From positions 1 to 64,000 of the forward strand of contig JACPCR010000070.1 in assembly GCA_016179685.1 (NCBI GenBank): a DNA stretch of 64,000 bases, written 5' to 3'. Made by a program: the position numbers and the translations under genes. Below the pieces are notes generated by a model, which was given only the letters and a program-made list of their open reading frames with translations, ran no database searches and was not told where the DNA came from. Each line of letters begins with the position of its first letter. The first letter of the stretch is position 1. Source of the DNA: Planctomycetota bacterium (GTDB taxonomy: Bacteria > Planctomycetota > PUPC01 > JACPCR01). Shown here in pieces: positions 20,557 through 28,089 of the stretch.

Positions 20557-22035
20557 TCACATCTGCTGCTCGGCGACTTGGAGGGCGCGCAGAAGCGCCC
20601 TGGCCTTGTTCAGAGTCTCCTGGAACTCCCTTTCAGGGACCGAATCCGCCACAATGCCCGCTCCCGCCTGAATATACGCGTCCTGCTGGTTCAAGAGGAT
20701 CGTTCGAATAGCGATGGCCGTATCGAGATTTCCTGCAAAATCCATGTAGCCCACGGCCCCGGCATAGGGTCCTCGCTTGGTCGGCTCCAGCTCGTCAATA
20801 ATCTCCATGGCCCGAATCTTGGGCGCCCCCGTCACAGTGCCCGCCGGAAAACACGCCTTCAAGGCATCCATCGCCGTTCGACCCCGCGAAAGCCGCCCCT
20901 GCACGTTCGAGGTCATGTGCATGACGTGCGAGTAGCGCTCGAGCGACATCTTCTGAGTCACCGCTACGGTGTGAAAGTCCGAAATCCGGCCCACATCATT
21001 GCGGCCCAGGTCCAGCAGCATCACATGTTCCGCTATCTCCTTCGGATCGCTCAACAACTCCCGGGCCATCGCCGCGTCCTCCTCCTCGTTTCTCCCCCTC
21101 CGGCGAGTCCCCGCAATGGGCCGTACCGTCACGGTCCCGTCTTCGACGCGGACCATGACCTCGGGCGATGCCCCGATGAGCTTGAGGTCGCCGAAGCTCT
21201 GATAAAACATGTAAGGTGAAGGGTTGATGGTTCGAAGGGCCCGATAGATGTCGAACGGTCTCGCCCTCGTGCGGGCCCGGAGACGTTGGGAAAGAACGAC
21301 CTGAAAAACATCGCCGGCCCGAATGTACTCCTGGCATCGTCTGACCGCCTCCAGGAACTCCTCCCGGCCGAAGTTCGACGCATATTCGACTACGTCTTCT
21401 GCCAGGGGCTGGATCGGATTCACGGCGACCGGCATCGGGGAGGCCAGGGCCTCGGCAACTCCCGCGATCTTCTCGGCCGCCGCATCATACGCGGACCGGG
21501 CCGGCCCCGACCCTGGAAAGGCGTTGACGACCACGCGGAGGGACTTGTCCACATTGTCGAAGATCACCAGCGTGTCGTACACGCCGAAAAAGAGGTCCGG
21601 AAGCCCCAGGTCGTCCTTCGGGACCTTCGGCAATCGCTCGAGAAATCGGACCGCGTCATAGCCGACGTAGCCCACAGCGCCTCCAGCCATTCGTGGCAAT
21701 GGGTCGGGGGCCACCGGCCCGTACCGCTTCAAGAGCTTCCCCAGCTCCCCAAAAACGTCCTCCGTTGCCAGGCTTCCCGAATCGCCTCCTCCCTCGATCT
21801 CCACGCGTCCGGGGAAGGCCCGAAATATCTGGATCGGGTCCGACCCGACAAACGAGTATCGGCCCACGTTTTCTCCCCCGGTCACGCTCTCCAGAAGAAA
21901 CGCGTGAGGGCCATTCTCCAGCTTGAGGAACGCGGCGATGGGCGTCAACGCGTCTGCAAGAAAACGAGCGTGCACCCTTACGGTCCGGCCCGCGTCATAG
22001 TCCGACTGGAAGTCGTTGAACGATGGTTGAGTCAT
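20557..22035 (-). CDS. trpE: Anthranilate synthase component I
   Basis: 492 residues from the ATG at 22035 (MTQPSFNDF). TrpE converts chorismate and ammonia or glutamine-derived ammonia to anthranilate, the first step of tryptophan synthesis. The chorismate-binding C-terminal domain shows RPIAGTRRRG, LSDPKEIAEHVMLLDLGRND, PAGTVTGAPK and YAGAVGYMDFAGN. N-terminal regulatory residues such as LLESVTGGENVGRYSF are present. No trpG or other trp gene is adjacent, and 305 bp separate it from nuoA downstream. Confidence 0.93.
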   Translation of the reverse strand: MTQPSFNDFQSDYDAGRTVRVHARFLADALTPIAAFLKLENGPHAFLLESVTGGENVGRYSFVGSDPIQIFRAFPGRVEIEGGGDSGSLATEDVFGELGKLLKRYGPVAPDPLPRMAGGAVGYVGYDAVRFLERLPKVPKDDLGLPDLFFGVYDTLVIFDNVDKSLRVVVNAFPGSGPARSAYDAAAEKIAGVAEALASPMPVAVNPIQPLAEDVVEYASNFGREEFLEAVRRCQEYIRAGDVFQVVLSQRLRARTRARPFDIYRALRTINPSPYMFYQSFGDLKLIGASPEVMVRVEDGTVTVRPIAGTRRRGRNEEEDAAMARELLSDPKEIAEHVMLLDLGRNDVGRISDFHTVAVTQKMSLERYSHVMHMTSNVQGRLSRGRTAMDALKACFPAGTVTGAPKIRAMEIIDELEPTKRGPYAGAVGYMDFAGNLDTAIAIRTILLNQQDAYIQAGAGIVADSVPEREFQETLNKARALLRALQVAEQQM

Positions 22036-22162
22036 GAGTCCAAGAGCCTCAGAGGCAGGCCTCACTTCATTCGCTCCACGTCATCTTAACCCACCGATTC
22101 GCCTGTTCGCCACTCGAACGCGAACAGGGGAAATGGAAATTCAAGCCAATGAAGAAGCACTT

Positions 22163-22197
22163 GAAATCCGCTGCGCCCTTCGGGCGACGCGGATTTC
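22163..22197. repeat. Family B hairpin, copy 3
   Basis: GAAATCCGC (22163-22171) pairs with GCGGATTTC (22189-22197). Only the first hairpin of the family is present; a family D hairpin begins 2 bp later in place of the second. Confidence 0.8.
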
Positions 22198-22198
22198 A

Positions 22199-22226
22199 GT
22201 TAGCACGTACGGGTGCACGTGCTAAC
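22199..22226. repeat. Family D hairpin D1
   Basis: Arms of 12 bp (22199-22210 and 22215-22226) with one mismatch surround the loop GGGT. The bases after the right arm (TCGTCTGC) resemble the outer stem of D5 and D8, so D1 may be a remodelled copy. Confidence 0.7.
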
Positions 22227-22395
22227 TCGTCTGCCAAAAATCATGTCTCCATGTCACAATCCTGGCCCAAAACGGGATTCTAGAAGAGGAGAGTGATTCC
22301 GGGAGCGCTGGGCTGGTCTCCTGGCCGTCCTGCCGCGGATTTCATCTCAAGTCTGACGCCCCGAGCGCCTGCCCCGGCTTCGGAATCCGAAGCCC

Positions 22396-22424
22396 TTGAC
22401 AGGGCCGTGCTGAACGCCAAAATG
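22396..22424 (+). promoter_or_regulatory. Candidate recA promoter
   Basis: TTGACA (22396-22401) is followed after 17 bp by AAAATG (22419-22424), a poor -10. It lies 38 bp before the recA start. I see no clear LexA box of the E. coli or Bacillus type nearby. The rest of 22227-22395 holds nothing recognised. Confidence 0.3.
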
Positions 22425-22461
22425 ATCCGTTCTCAAACCACTATTGATACGAGGTAAGACC

Positions 22462-23484
22462 ATGGCAGCGAAAGAAGAACCCGAAAACGGGCGGCGTCAG
22501 GCCATCGACCTCGCCCTTTCCCAAATCGAGAAGAACTACGGCAAGGGCGCCATCCTCCGACTGGGCTCGCAGGAAGGAATGGAAATCCCCGTGATCCCCA
22601 CGGGCTCTTTGGGCCTGGACATCGCTCTGGGGGTCGGCGGCGTCCCGCGGGGGCGCGTTGTGGAGATTTTCGGGCCCGAGTCCTCCGGCAAGACGACCCT
22701 GGCCCTTCACGTCGTCGCCAATGCCCAGAGGGACAGCGGCATCGCCGCGTTCATCGATACGGAACACGCGCTGGACCCTTCCTACGCCAAGAAGCTGGGC
22801 GTGAACCTGGACGACCTCCTCGTCTCGCAGCCGGACACCGGCGAGCAGGCTCTGGAGATCACCGAGCTCCTCGTGTCCAGCAACGCGGTCGATGTGATCG
22901 TCCTGGATTCCGTCGCCGCTCTCGTCCCTCGGGCCGAAATCGAGGGCCAGATGGGCGACGCCCACATGGGCTTGCAGGCCCGATTGATGTCCCAGGCCCT
23001 TCGTAAGCTCACGGGCGCCATCAACAAGTCTCGGGCCGTGGTCATCTTCACCAATCAAATCCGCCAAAAAATCGGCGTGATGTTCGGCAACCCGGAAACG
23101 ACTCCCGGCGGCCTGGCCCTCAAGTTCTACGCCAGCGTCCGCATCGACATCCGTCGCATTGGCGCGATCAAGAACGGTGAGGAGGTGATCGGCAACCGGA
23201 CGCGGGCCAAAGTAGTCAAGAACAAGGTAGCGGCCCCCTTCCGCGAGGCCGAATTTGACATCCTGTTCGGTTCCGGTGTCTCCCTGGCTGGCGAGATCAT
23301 CGACCTCGGCATCGAGTCGGAGGTGATCAAGAAGATTGGAACCTGGCTGAGCTACGGCGAGACGCGGCTGGGCCAGGGCCGGGAGAAGGCTCGGGAGTTC
23401 CTCCTCGAGAACGCCGACTTGCAGCAGGAGATACGCAAGGGCATCGTCTCACGCCGCACGGCCCGCAGCGCCGGGGCAGGCTAG
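22462..23484 (+). CDS. recA: Recombinase RecA
   Basis: 340 residues from the ATG at 22462, with GAGG 7 nt upstream. RecA forms ATP-dependent filaments on single-stranded DNA for strand exchange and SOS activation. Walker [10 protein letters not shown], the [18 protein letters not shown]alker B/loop 1 segment and [22 protein letters not shown] (loop 2, given here in part as [13 protein letters not shown]) are intact. The length is normal. The stop codon TAG is immediately followed by a family D hairpin whose left arm begins inside the stop, so the hairpin may serve as its terminator. Confidence 0.97.
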   Translation: MAAKEEPENGRRQAIDLALSQIEKNYGKGAILRLGSQEGMEIPVIPTGSLGLDIALGVGGVPRGRVVEIFGPESSGKTTLALHVVANAQRDSGIAAFIDTEHALDPSYAKKLGVNLDDLLVSQPDTGEQALEITELLVSSNAVDVIVLDSVAALVPRAEIEGQMGDAHMGLQARLMSQALRKLTGAINKSRAVVIFTNQIRQKIGVMFGNPETTPGGLALKFYASVRIDIRRIGAIKNGEEVIGNRTRAKVVKNKVAAPFREAEFDILFGSGVSLAGEIIDLGIESEVIKKIGTWLSYGETRLGQGREKAREFLLENADLQQEIRKGIVSRRTARSAGAG

Positions 23485-23528
23485 TAGACAAGTGAGCAAG
23501 TGCACCCGCAATTGCTCACTTGTCTACT
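23483..23528. repeat. Family D hairpin D2 at the recA stop
   Basis: Arms of 21 bp (23483-23503 and 23508-23528, one mismatch) flank the loop ACCC. The left arm starts at the second base of the recA stop codon, and a short TTTA follows the right arm. It could act as a recA terminator. With 23529-23606 it also forms a reversed partial copy of the composite element at 44319-44608 (shared: the family D end, then sequence whose reverse complement contains ATATCGAG, TTTCTT and TTCGCCTC). Confidence 0.85.
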
Positions 23529-23606
23529 TTAGGAAACCCCTCCCGGATTTGCCCCATGGAGAGGGGTCCCGCCGAGAGGCGAAGTAAAGAAACTCGATAT
23601 GCAGCT

Positions 23607-23868
23607 TCTCAATAAGTTCGGGGAGGACGATAGGGTCAAATCCATGGGTTATGAAGATCGACACAGGTAGGCCCTCGCGGGCTTCGCTACGAAATTCAGG
23701 CCCGATACCCGGCGAACGTTGGCGAAGCCCTTCCTCCCGTAGGAATCCCGCCGGGAAACGGGATAAATTGCGGGCTTCGCTACGAAATTCAGGCCCGATA
23801 CCCGGCCAACGGAGGCGAAGCCCTTCCGGGCTTCGCCGAAAACTCGTGAAGTGCTGAATCATCATCGA
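23607..23868. repeat. Family C element, right end missing, with internal direct repeat
   Basis: It starts TTCTCAATAAGTTCGGGGA as at 45825 and ends in GCTGAATCATCATCG (near 23853), also found at 45969. Inside, a 58-bp unit at 23677-23734 is repeated at 23770-23827 with few changes. The terminal inverted repeat seen at 46004-46025 is absent here. Confidence 0.7.
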
Positions 23869-23945
23869 TGAAGCCTGCTTTGCAACGGATGGCTGCACAG
23901 GCGGATATTGGGAGTGCCGCTGTGACCGGTGAGAAATCCGGGCTT
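23868..23945. repeat. Family F fragment, reversed
   Basis: The reverse complement begins AGCCCGGATTTCTCAC and carries ATATCCGCCTGTGC, matching the left half of the 194-bp element at 61144-61337. The right half is missing and a decayed D hairpin abuts it. Confidence 0.75.
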
Positions 23946-23989
23946 GTAGGCGAGTTGGCAAGTGCGGATGCACTGACGAGCCCGTCTAC
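23946..23989. repeat. Family D hairpin D3, decayed
   Basis: 20-base arms (23946-23965, 23970-23989) pair at 14 positions around GGAT. The outer GTAG/CTAC and the apical GTGC/GCAC are kept. Confidence 0.55.
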
Positions 23990-24022
23990 CCGAGCGTCTC
24001 ATCAAAGGCTTCCGTTTCCCCG

Positions 24023-24095
24023 CCAGGGTTGGGCAGGCGAAGCCGGGCCAACCCTGGCTCTGAAATCCGCGAGCCCGAAGGGCGCAGCGGATTTC
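24023..24095. repeat. Family B double hairpin, copy 4, reversed
   Basis: CCAGGGTTGG (24023-24032) pairs with CCAACCCTGG (24048-24057), then GAAATCCGC (24062-24070) pairs with GCGGATTTC (24087-24095). Orientation is opposite to copy 1. Positions 24096-24181 show nothing else. Confidence 0.85.
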
Positions 24096-24181
24096 AATAG
24101 GAATTTGCTTGTTGGGTTTCAGGTATCCCCACCTTAAGCCGAGTCTTGCTGTAAGCCAGGGCGATTCAAAAGTTTACGTGG

Positions 24182-24655
24182 TCAGGCGCCGCCGCTCACC
24201 CCTACCCGCTGCTGCCTGAAGGCGACGAGACCAGCGAAAAGCGTGAGGGCGAACAAGACGATGTTCTTCCAGAACGTATCGATGCCCACGACGATATTGC
24301 GGGCGCCCCAGAAGCATCCGCAGCCGAGGTCGAGCTTCTTGCCCCAGTGCAAGGCCAGCACGCCGACGAACAGGCCATTGATGAGAAGGGCGCCCACCGT
24401 GGCCGCGCGGGGCAACGTATTGAATAGAAGGCACAACCCGACACAGTACTCAGCCAGAATGATCCCGAAGACTGCGGGCATACCATAAGTCCGAATAGGC
24501 ACATCCTTGTACTGGCTCAAAACTCGGAGAAAAAAAATCGGGTCCAGGCTCTTGCTGAAGGCGGCGGCCAGAAAAATGCCGCCCAGCACTAACCGGGGAA
24601 TGTCCTGTGGACCCCGGTAGTAGTGACGAACAGAGAAATAATGTCCCAGCCTCAT
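24182..24655 (-). CDS. MauE/DoxX-like integral membrane protein
   Basis: 157 residues with four predicted TM helices (about 21-40, 58-80, 85-105, 122-145). LGGIFLAAAFSKSLDP and LDLGCGCFWGARN fit the MauE/DoxX group, where a Cys-X-Cys near the third helix is typical. MauE is tied to methylamine dehydrogenase maturation, but many relatives are general redox-linked membrane proteins. No mau genes are present, so the substrate is unknown. Confidence 0.75.
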   Translation of the reverse strand: MRLGHYFSVRHYYRGPQDIPRLVLGGIFLAAAFSKSLDPIFFLRVLSQYKDVPIRTYGMPAVFGIILAEYCVGLCLLFNTLPRAATVGALLINGLFVGVLALHWGKKLDLGCGCFWGARNIVVGIDTFWKNIVLFALTLFAGLVAFRQQRVGVSGGA

Positions 24656-24724
24656 CGGCGACCATCCCGAATCTGAGCAGCGGCGCGCAAACCGTGCCGG
24701 ACCGCTGCGTTGTGACGCCAGGGC

Positions 24725-25210
24725 CTACCCCTCGATGATGTCCCCGAAGGCCATCGCATATCCCTCCAGGAGATGCGTCACCCTCTCCCGTATCTCCGGA
24801 CCCTTCAAGTCCTCGATCCCAGACAGGGCCAGGTGCGTCGCGAAATAGAAGATGCCGGCCTCGTGAAAATGTTCCATGCGATACACATCGTCCTCGTGTC
24901 CCGCATCGGCAAGGCCCAGTTCCAGAAATTCATCCAGGGTCTCCCGGCTGTCCTCGATGAGCTGTTCGGCCTGCTCGTTACGGGCACGGCTTTCCATCGC
25001 CAGCCCTAGCCGCACCTGATTCCTTGACGGGAAAACGCTCACCTCCAGCCACGTCCGGGCGTCCGTGTACAATCGGCAGCCGAAGGCCTCACCCTGCTGG
25101 CCCACCGCCTCTACCTGCCTGGCGCTACCCACGGCCGGAACGACCAGGCGAGCCGTCGCCGTGATCCAGTCCCGAAAATCGTCCAAAACGTGCCGCTGCG
25201 CGTCGCTCAT
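24725..25210 (-). CDS. Unknown protein, alpha-rich C-terminus
   Basis: 161 residues from the ATG at 25210 (MSDAQRHVL); the reading frame is open further upstream but there it overlaps the DinB-family gene and is not credible. I do not recognise a family. The N-terminal half alternates short strands (RLYTDARTWLEVSVFPSRNQ), and the C-terminal half is helical and acidic. It lies 47 bp downstream of the DinB-family gene on the same strand, so cotranscription is likely. A TTG start at the upstream stop is an alternative. Confidence 0.55.
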   Translation of the reverse strand: MSDAQRHVLDDFRDWITATARLVVPAVGSARQVEAVGQQGEAFGCRLYTDARTWLEVSVFPSRNQVRLGLAMESRARNEQAEQLIEDSRETLDEFLELGLADAGHEDDVYRMEHFHEAGIFYFATHLALSGIEDLKGPEIRERVTHLLEGYAMAFGDIIEG

Positions 25211-25257
25211 GACGGCGGGGTCCCCACGCTCGGCTTCAAGAAACCGGAAAGTGCCTC

Positions 25258-25761
25258 TCAACCACCCAGAACCGGAGGCTTCTTCAACATCCTCCGGATC
25301 ACCGTGATCTGTCCGATGTGCCAGTACAGATGCGAACCGAGCATCGCCCAGAGCGCCCCCACCGAGGGAAAACTGGGTGGAAAACCCTGCGGAGCAGGCT
25401 GCTTCCACTCCCGCAGCTTCGATTTTCTCAGCGCCGAAAGGGTCCGCCTCCGCTGCGCCCGGAACAGCTTCTCTATCTCCTTCCGTCTCGGGTAATCCTC
25501 CGCCCGGCCGCTCGGCTTGCTCCTGAACGCCACCTTGGCATGAAGGTCCTCGGGTAGCTGGTATGCGCTGCCGGTCAGGCCATGAAGCGCCCAATCTTCC
25601 GTGCAGGCCAAATGGCCCAGAATCCATATCACCGACTGGCCGTCATTGGGAAGTGTGAACAGGAATTCCTCCTCAGTCAGGTCCTGGGTGAATTTACCGA
25701 TCAGCTCATCACCCGATTGCAACTGGCTCTTCACGACAGCCTTGGCATTCATAATCGTCAC
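25258..25761 (-). CDS. DinB-family (YfiT/DUF664-like) metal-binding four-helix protein
   Basis: 167 residues. The layout fits the DinB/YfiT-like superfamily, a four-helix bundle with a His triad: WILGHLACTEDW in helix 2 and HLYWHIGQITVIRRML in the last helix. Members are often thiol transferases or metal-dependent hydrolases, but no substrate can be assigned here. The gene is followed by an unknown gene on the same strand. Confidence 0.8.
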   Translation of the reverse strand: MTIMNAKAVVKSQLQSGDELIGKFTQDLTEEEFLFTLPNDGQSVIWILGHLACTEDWALHGLTGSAYQLPEDLHAKVAFRSKPSGRAEDYPRRKEIEKLFRAQRRRTLSALRKSKLREWKQPAPQGFPPSFPSVGALWAMLGSHLYWHIGQITVIRRMLKKPPVLGG

Positions 25762-25896
25762 CTTTCTCCAGCAGGAATAAGGTAATCCATGGCCACAGGT
25801 TTGACCCGCATAACGCCATCATTCTAGTCCGGTCTAGGCAAAACACCACATGGGCCATCGCAATCGGCTAGAATAGTCTTCCCCTGGCTGCCGCGA

Positions 25897-26117
25897 CGGC
25901 TAGTATCCCTGTTCATAAGTGCTGGTGCACTTATGAACAGGGATACTAGCCGGAACCCCCTCCCGTAGGCTCCCGTTGTGAAGCGAAATTCAAGAGTCAC
26001 TCCAGCTTAACCATATGTCTTTTGGTCACTTATGAAATATCGGGTTTCCTTATTTCGCTGGGTTTTCCTATAGTAGGCGAGTTTGCAAGTGCTGGTGCAC
26101 TTGCAAACTCGTCTACT
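25897..26117. repeat. Composite element 1: hairpins D4 and D5 with a 119-bp core
   Basis: D4 is a perfect 26-bp inverted repeat (25897-25922, 25927-25952) with loop TGGT. D5 has 21-bp arms (26072-26092, 26097-26117) with one G:T and the same loop. The stems of D4 and D5 differ. The core shares AGTCACTCC, ACTCCAGCTTAA and TTATTTCGC with composite 2 (44319-44608). The right end stops 2 bp before the ATG at 26120. Positions 25762-25896 show nothing recognised. Confidence 0.85.
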
Positions 26118-26119
26118 CG

Positions 26120-26893
26120 ATGAGGACTCCCGTGGCCGAGATTCAACTCGCCGATCTGGTCCAGTACCTGGACGACTACCTGCGCATTGCCGAAATCCCG
26201 GATTACCCTGGCGCCGAGAACGGGTTGCAGATCGAAGGGCGGTCCACCGTCTGCCGAATCGCTGCCGCCGTGGATGCTTGCCGGGCTACCATCGATGAGG
26301 CGGTCCGTCTGAAATCTGACCTTCTTATCGTCCACCACGGACTTCTTTGGGGGGGGGCCCAGCGATGGACGGGGCCTCTCTATCGCAAACTGCTACCCGC
26401 CTTCGAGGGACGACTGGGTGTCTACTCCTGCCACCTCCCGCTGGATGCCCATCCCGAAGTGGGGAACAATCACCAGCTTGCACGCGCCCTCGGCCTGCAC
26501 ATCGCCGGCCCCTTCGGCCTTTACCAGAATTGCCCCATCGGTGTGCGCTGTACAGCCGATCTCGCACGCCAGGAACTCATGGAACGCCTGGACGCGGTTC
26601 TAGGGTCTCCTTCTCGACTACTCCCCTGCGGGCCCCTCCGCGTCCGTCAGGTGGGCATTCTCACCGGCAACGCCGGAAACAAGGTTGCCGAGGCCAGCAG
26701 CTCCGGCCTGGACACACTGATCACCGGTGAGGGACCCCACCAGACTTTCCTCGCTGCCGAGGATGCTTCGGTCAATGTCTTCCTGTCAGGTCATTACGCC
26801 ACGGAGACTTTCGGCGTCCGCGCTCTTGCTCGCCACCTGCATGCCCGCTTCGGACTTGATTGGGAATTCATTGACCACCCATCAAGCCTCTAA
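26120..26893 (+). CDS. Nif3-like dinuclear metal center protein
   Basis: 257 residues from ATG 26120; GTG at 26132 has GAGGA 5 nt upstream and may be the true start (253 residues). Nif3/DUF34 proteins bind two metals; landmarks are DYPGAENGLQIEG, LLIVHHGLLWGG and the C-terminal SGHYATE. Their role is unsettled, with GTP cyclohydrolase I type 2-like activity reported for some members. A composite repeat abuts the start and a family B repeat begins 2 bp after the stop, so the gene is tightly framed by repeats. Confidence 0.9.
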   Translation: MRTPVAEIQLADLVQYLDDYLRIAEIPDYPGAENGLQIEGRSTVCRIAAAVDACRATIDEAVRLKSDLLIVHHGLLWGGAQRWTGPLYRKLLPAFEGRLGVYSCHLPLDAHPEVGNNHQLARALGLHIAGPFGLYQNCPIGVRCTADLARQELMERLDAVLGSPSRLLPCGPLRVRQVGILTGNAGNKVAEASSSGLDTLITGEGPHQTFLAAEDASVNVFLSGHYATETFGVRALARHLHARFGLDWEFIDHPSSL

Positions 26894-26894
26894 T

Positions 26895-26960
26895 GAAATC
26901 CGATGCGCACTTCGGGCTACGCGGATTTCAGAGCCAGGATTGGCCCGGCTTCGCCGAGGA
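26895..26960. repeat. Family B repeat, copy 5, truncated
   Basis: The first hairpin (26895-26929) is complete; the second is cut after GGCCCGGCTTCGCCG and runs into a family A copy. It begins 1 bp after the Nif3-like stop codon. Confidence 0.75.
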
Positions 26961-26967
26961 CCCAAAC

Positions 26968-27085
26968 CCAAGGTGAACCACGGAGGACACCGAGGACACG
27001 GAGGGATTCTGATCAGTACCTTTGCTGGTTTTCTCCGTGCTCTCCGTGGTTCACTCGGTTCTTGTTTCTCTCTGTCACAACGAAG
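26968..27085. repeat. Family A repeat, copy 3
   Basis: It carries GAACCACGGAGGACACCGAG, TTTTCTCCGTGCTCTCCGTG and the outer tail TTTCTCTCTGTCACAAC, which matches the reversed copy at 50510-50762. Confidence 0.8.
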
Positions 27086-27132
27086 CGAGTCCGCAAGCTT
27101 CGCAAACCGCGCTCCTGAAAAACAATCGTGCC

Positions 27133-27178
27133 TTTTCAATAAGTTCGGGGAGGACAGTCGATTCAATTCTATGAGTGC
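27133..27178. repeat. Family C end fragment
   Basis: TTCAATAAGTTCGGGGAGGA as in 23607 and 45825, followed by a diverged ATTCAATTCTATGAG that corresponds to the next segment of the family. It ends against a 28-bp hairpin. Confidence 0.65.
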
Positions 27179-27179
27179 T

Positions 27180-27239
27180 GGAAAGGTGTCCCGCCACATC
27201 CCATCGGAATCCCGATGGGATGTGGCGGGACACCTTTCC
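27180..27239. repeat. Perfect 28-bp inverted repeat
   Basis: Arms 27180-27207 and 27212-27239 are perfectly complementary around the loop AATC. It lies 22 bp past the stop of the minus-strand methyltransferase gene and could terminate it, although no T-run follows. The build (long perfect arms, 4-base loop) is like family D but the apex differs. Confidence 0.85.
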
Positions 27240-27261
27240 CAGGCTCGTTGGGCTACGGGTA

Positions 27262-28089
27262 TCACCCGCCTTGCGCCATGACCGGCTGCGCCGCGAGTCG
27301 GCCATCGCGGTGCGCCTTCAAAAAGCGGGCGCAGAACTCGTCGCGGCCAGCCAAAGCCTCCGCTGCCAGCAAAGCAGCAATGAGATCACGGTCCAACGGG
27401 TCCACAATGGCTGCATCCAGACCCGCACCTACTGCCATCACTGCAAGCGTCCGGTTCAACAGCTTTCGCTCCGGCAATCCGTAGGAAACGTTGCTAACAC
27501 CAATGATGGTATGGATGTCTGGAAATCGCTGTCGGATGCCATGGATCGCATCCAGCAGAGCCTTCCCGCTGTCCGGTTGGGCGCTGATGGGGAATACGAG
27601 AGGGTCAAGATATATATCATCCGCCCGCATACCATCATTCAGGAGCCTCGTGACCAAGCATTCAGCAATGGCAAGCTTGTCACCGATGGACCTGGCCATT
27701 CCGCGTGTATCATCCGCACAGAGTGCAATGACCTTGGGATGGAACTCGCGGAGCACCGGGACTAGCTCGCCGTATCGCTTCGTTTCCGCGGATATGGAAT
27801 TAAGAATCGCTTGCCGGCCATTCAGCAGCCTAAGTGCCGCCAGAGCGGCCGCTTGGCTTGGAGTGTCAACGGAGATCGGCACATCAACCACTTCCAGGAC
27901 TCGCTCGATGGCCCATGGAAGAAGCTCCATCTCCCTTCCAATGACCGCAGCGGCATTGACATCTATAGCTGCAGCGCCAGCCTCCACCTGTTTTAACGCC
28001 TCTTGTTGAAAGAACTTATCGTTTCCAGCCACCAGCGCCGCATGAACAGTTTTTCGTGTGGAATTCAAGCGCTCCCCGATGATGAACAT
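27262..28089 (-). CDS. Pterin-binding methyltransferase (methyl-THF:corrinoid type)
   Basis: 275 residues, a TIM barrel of the pterin-binding family that includes AcsE and MtgA-type methyltetrahydrofolate:corrinoid methyltransferases. MFIIGERLNSTRK, AAAIDVNA, DVPISVDTPS, ILNSISAE, DPLVFPIS and IGVSNVSYGLP follow the family order. The last matches the GxSNxSfGLP signature. It moves the methyl of methyl-THF to a cobalamin protein. No CODH/ACS or corrinoid protein gene is nearby; formate-THF ligase is 1.3 kb away on the other strand, so C1-folate metabolism is a shared theme. Confidence 0.88.
   Translation of the reverse strand: MFIIGERLNSTRKTVHAALVAGNDKFFQQEALKQVEAGAAAIDVNAAAVIGREMELLPWAIERVLEVVDVPISVDTPSQAAALAALRLLNGRQAILNSISAETKRYGELVPVLREFHPKVIALCADDTRGMARSIGDKLAIAECLVTRLLNDGMRADDIYLDPLVFPISAQPDSGKALLDAIHGIRQRFPDIHTIIGVSNVSYGLPERKLLNRTLAVMAVGAGLDAAIVDPLDRDLIAALLAAEALAGRDEFCARFLKAHRDGRLAAQPVMAQGG

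Noticed and set aside
22396..22461. LexA/SOS box upstream of recA
   Set aside because: GAAC and GTTC occur, but their spacing fits neither the E. coli nor the Bacillus box.
23677..23827. The 58-bp direct repeat as a plasmid iteron or origin
   Set aside because: Only two units, inside a family C element, with no replication gene or AT-rich unwinding region nearby.
25211..25627. N-terminal half of the 300-residue frame ending at 24725
   Set aside because: It overlaps the DinB-family gene in another frame; the true start is probably the ATG at 25210.
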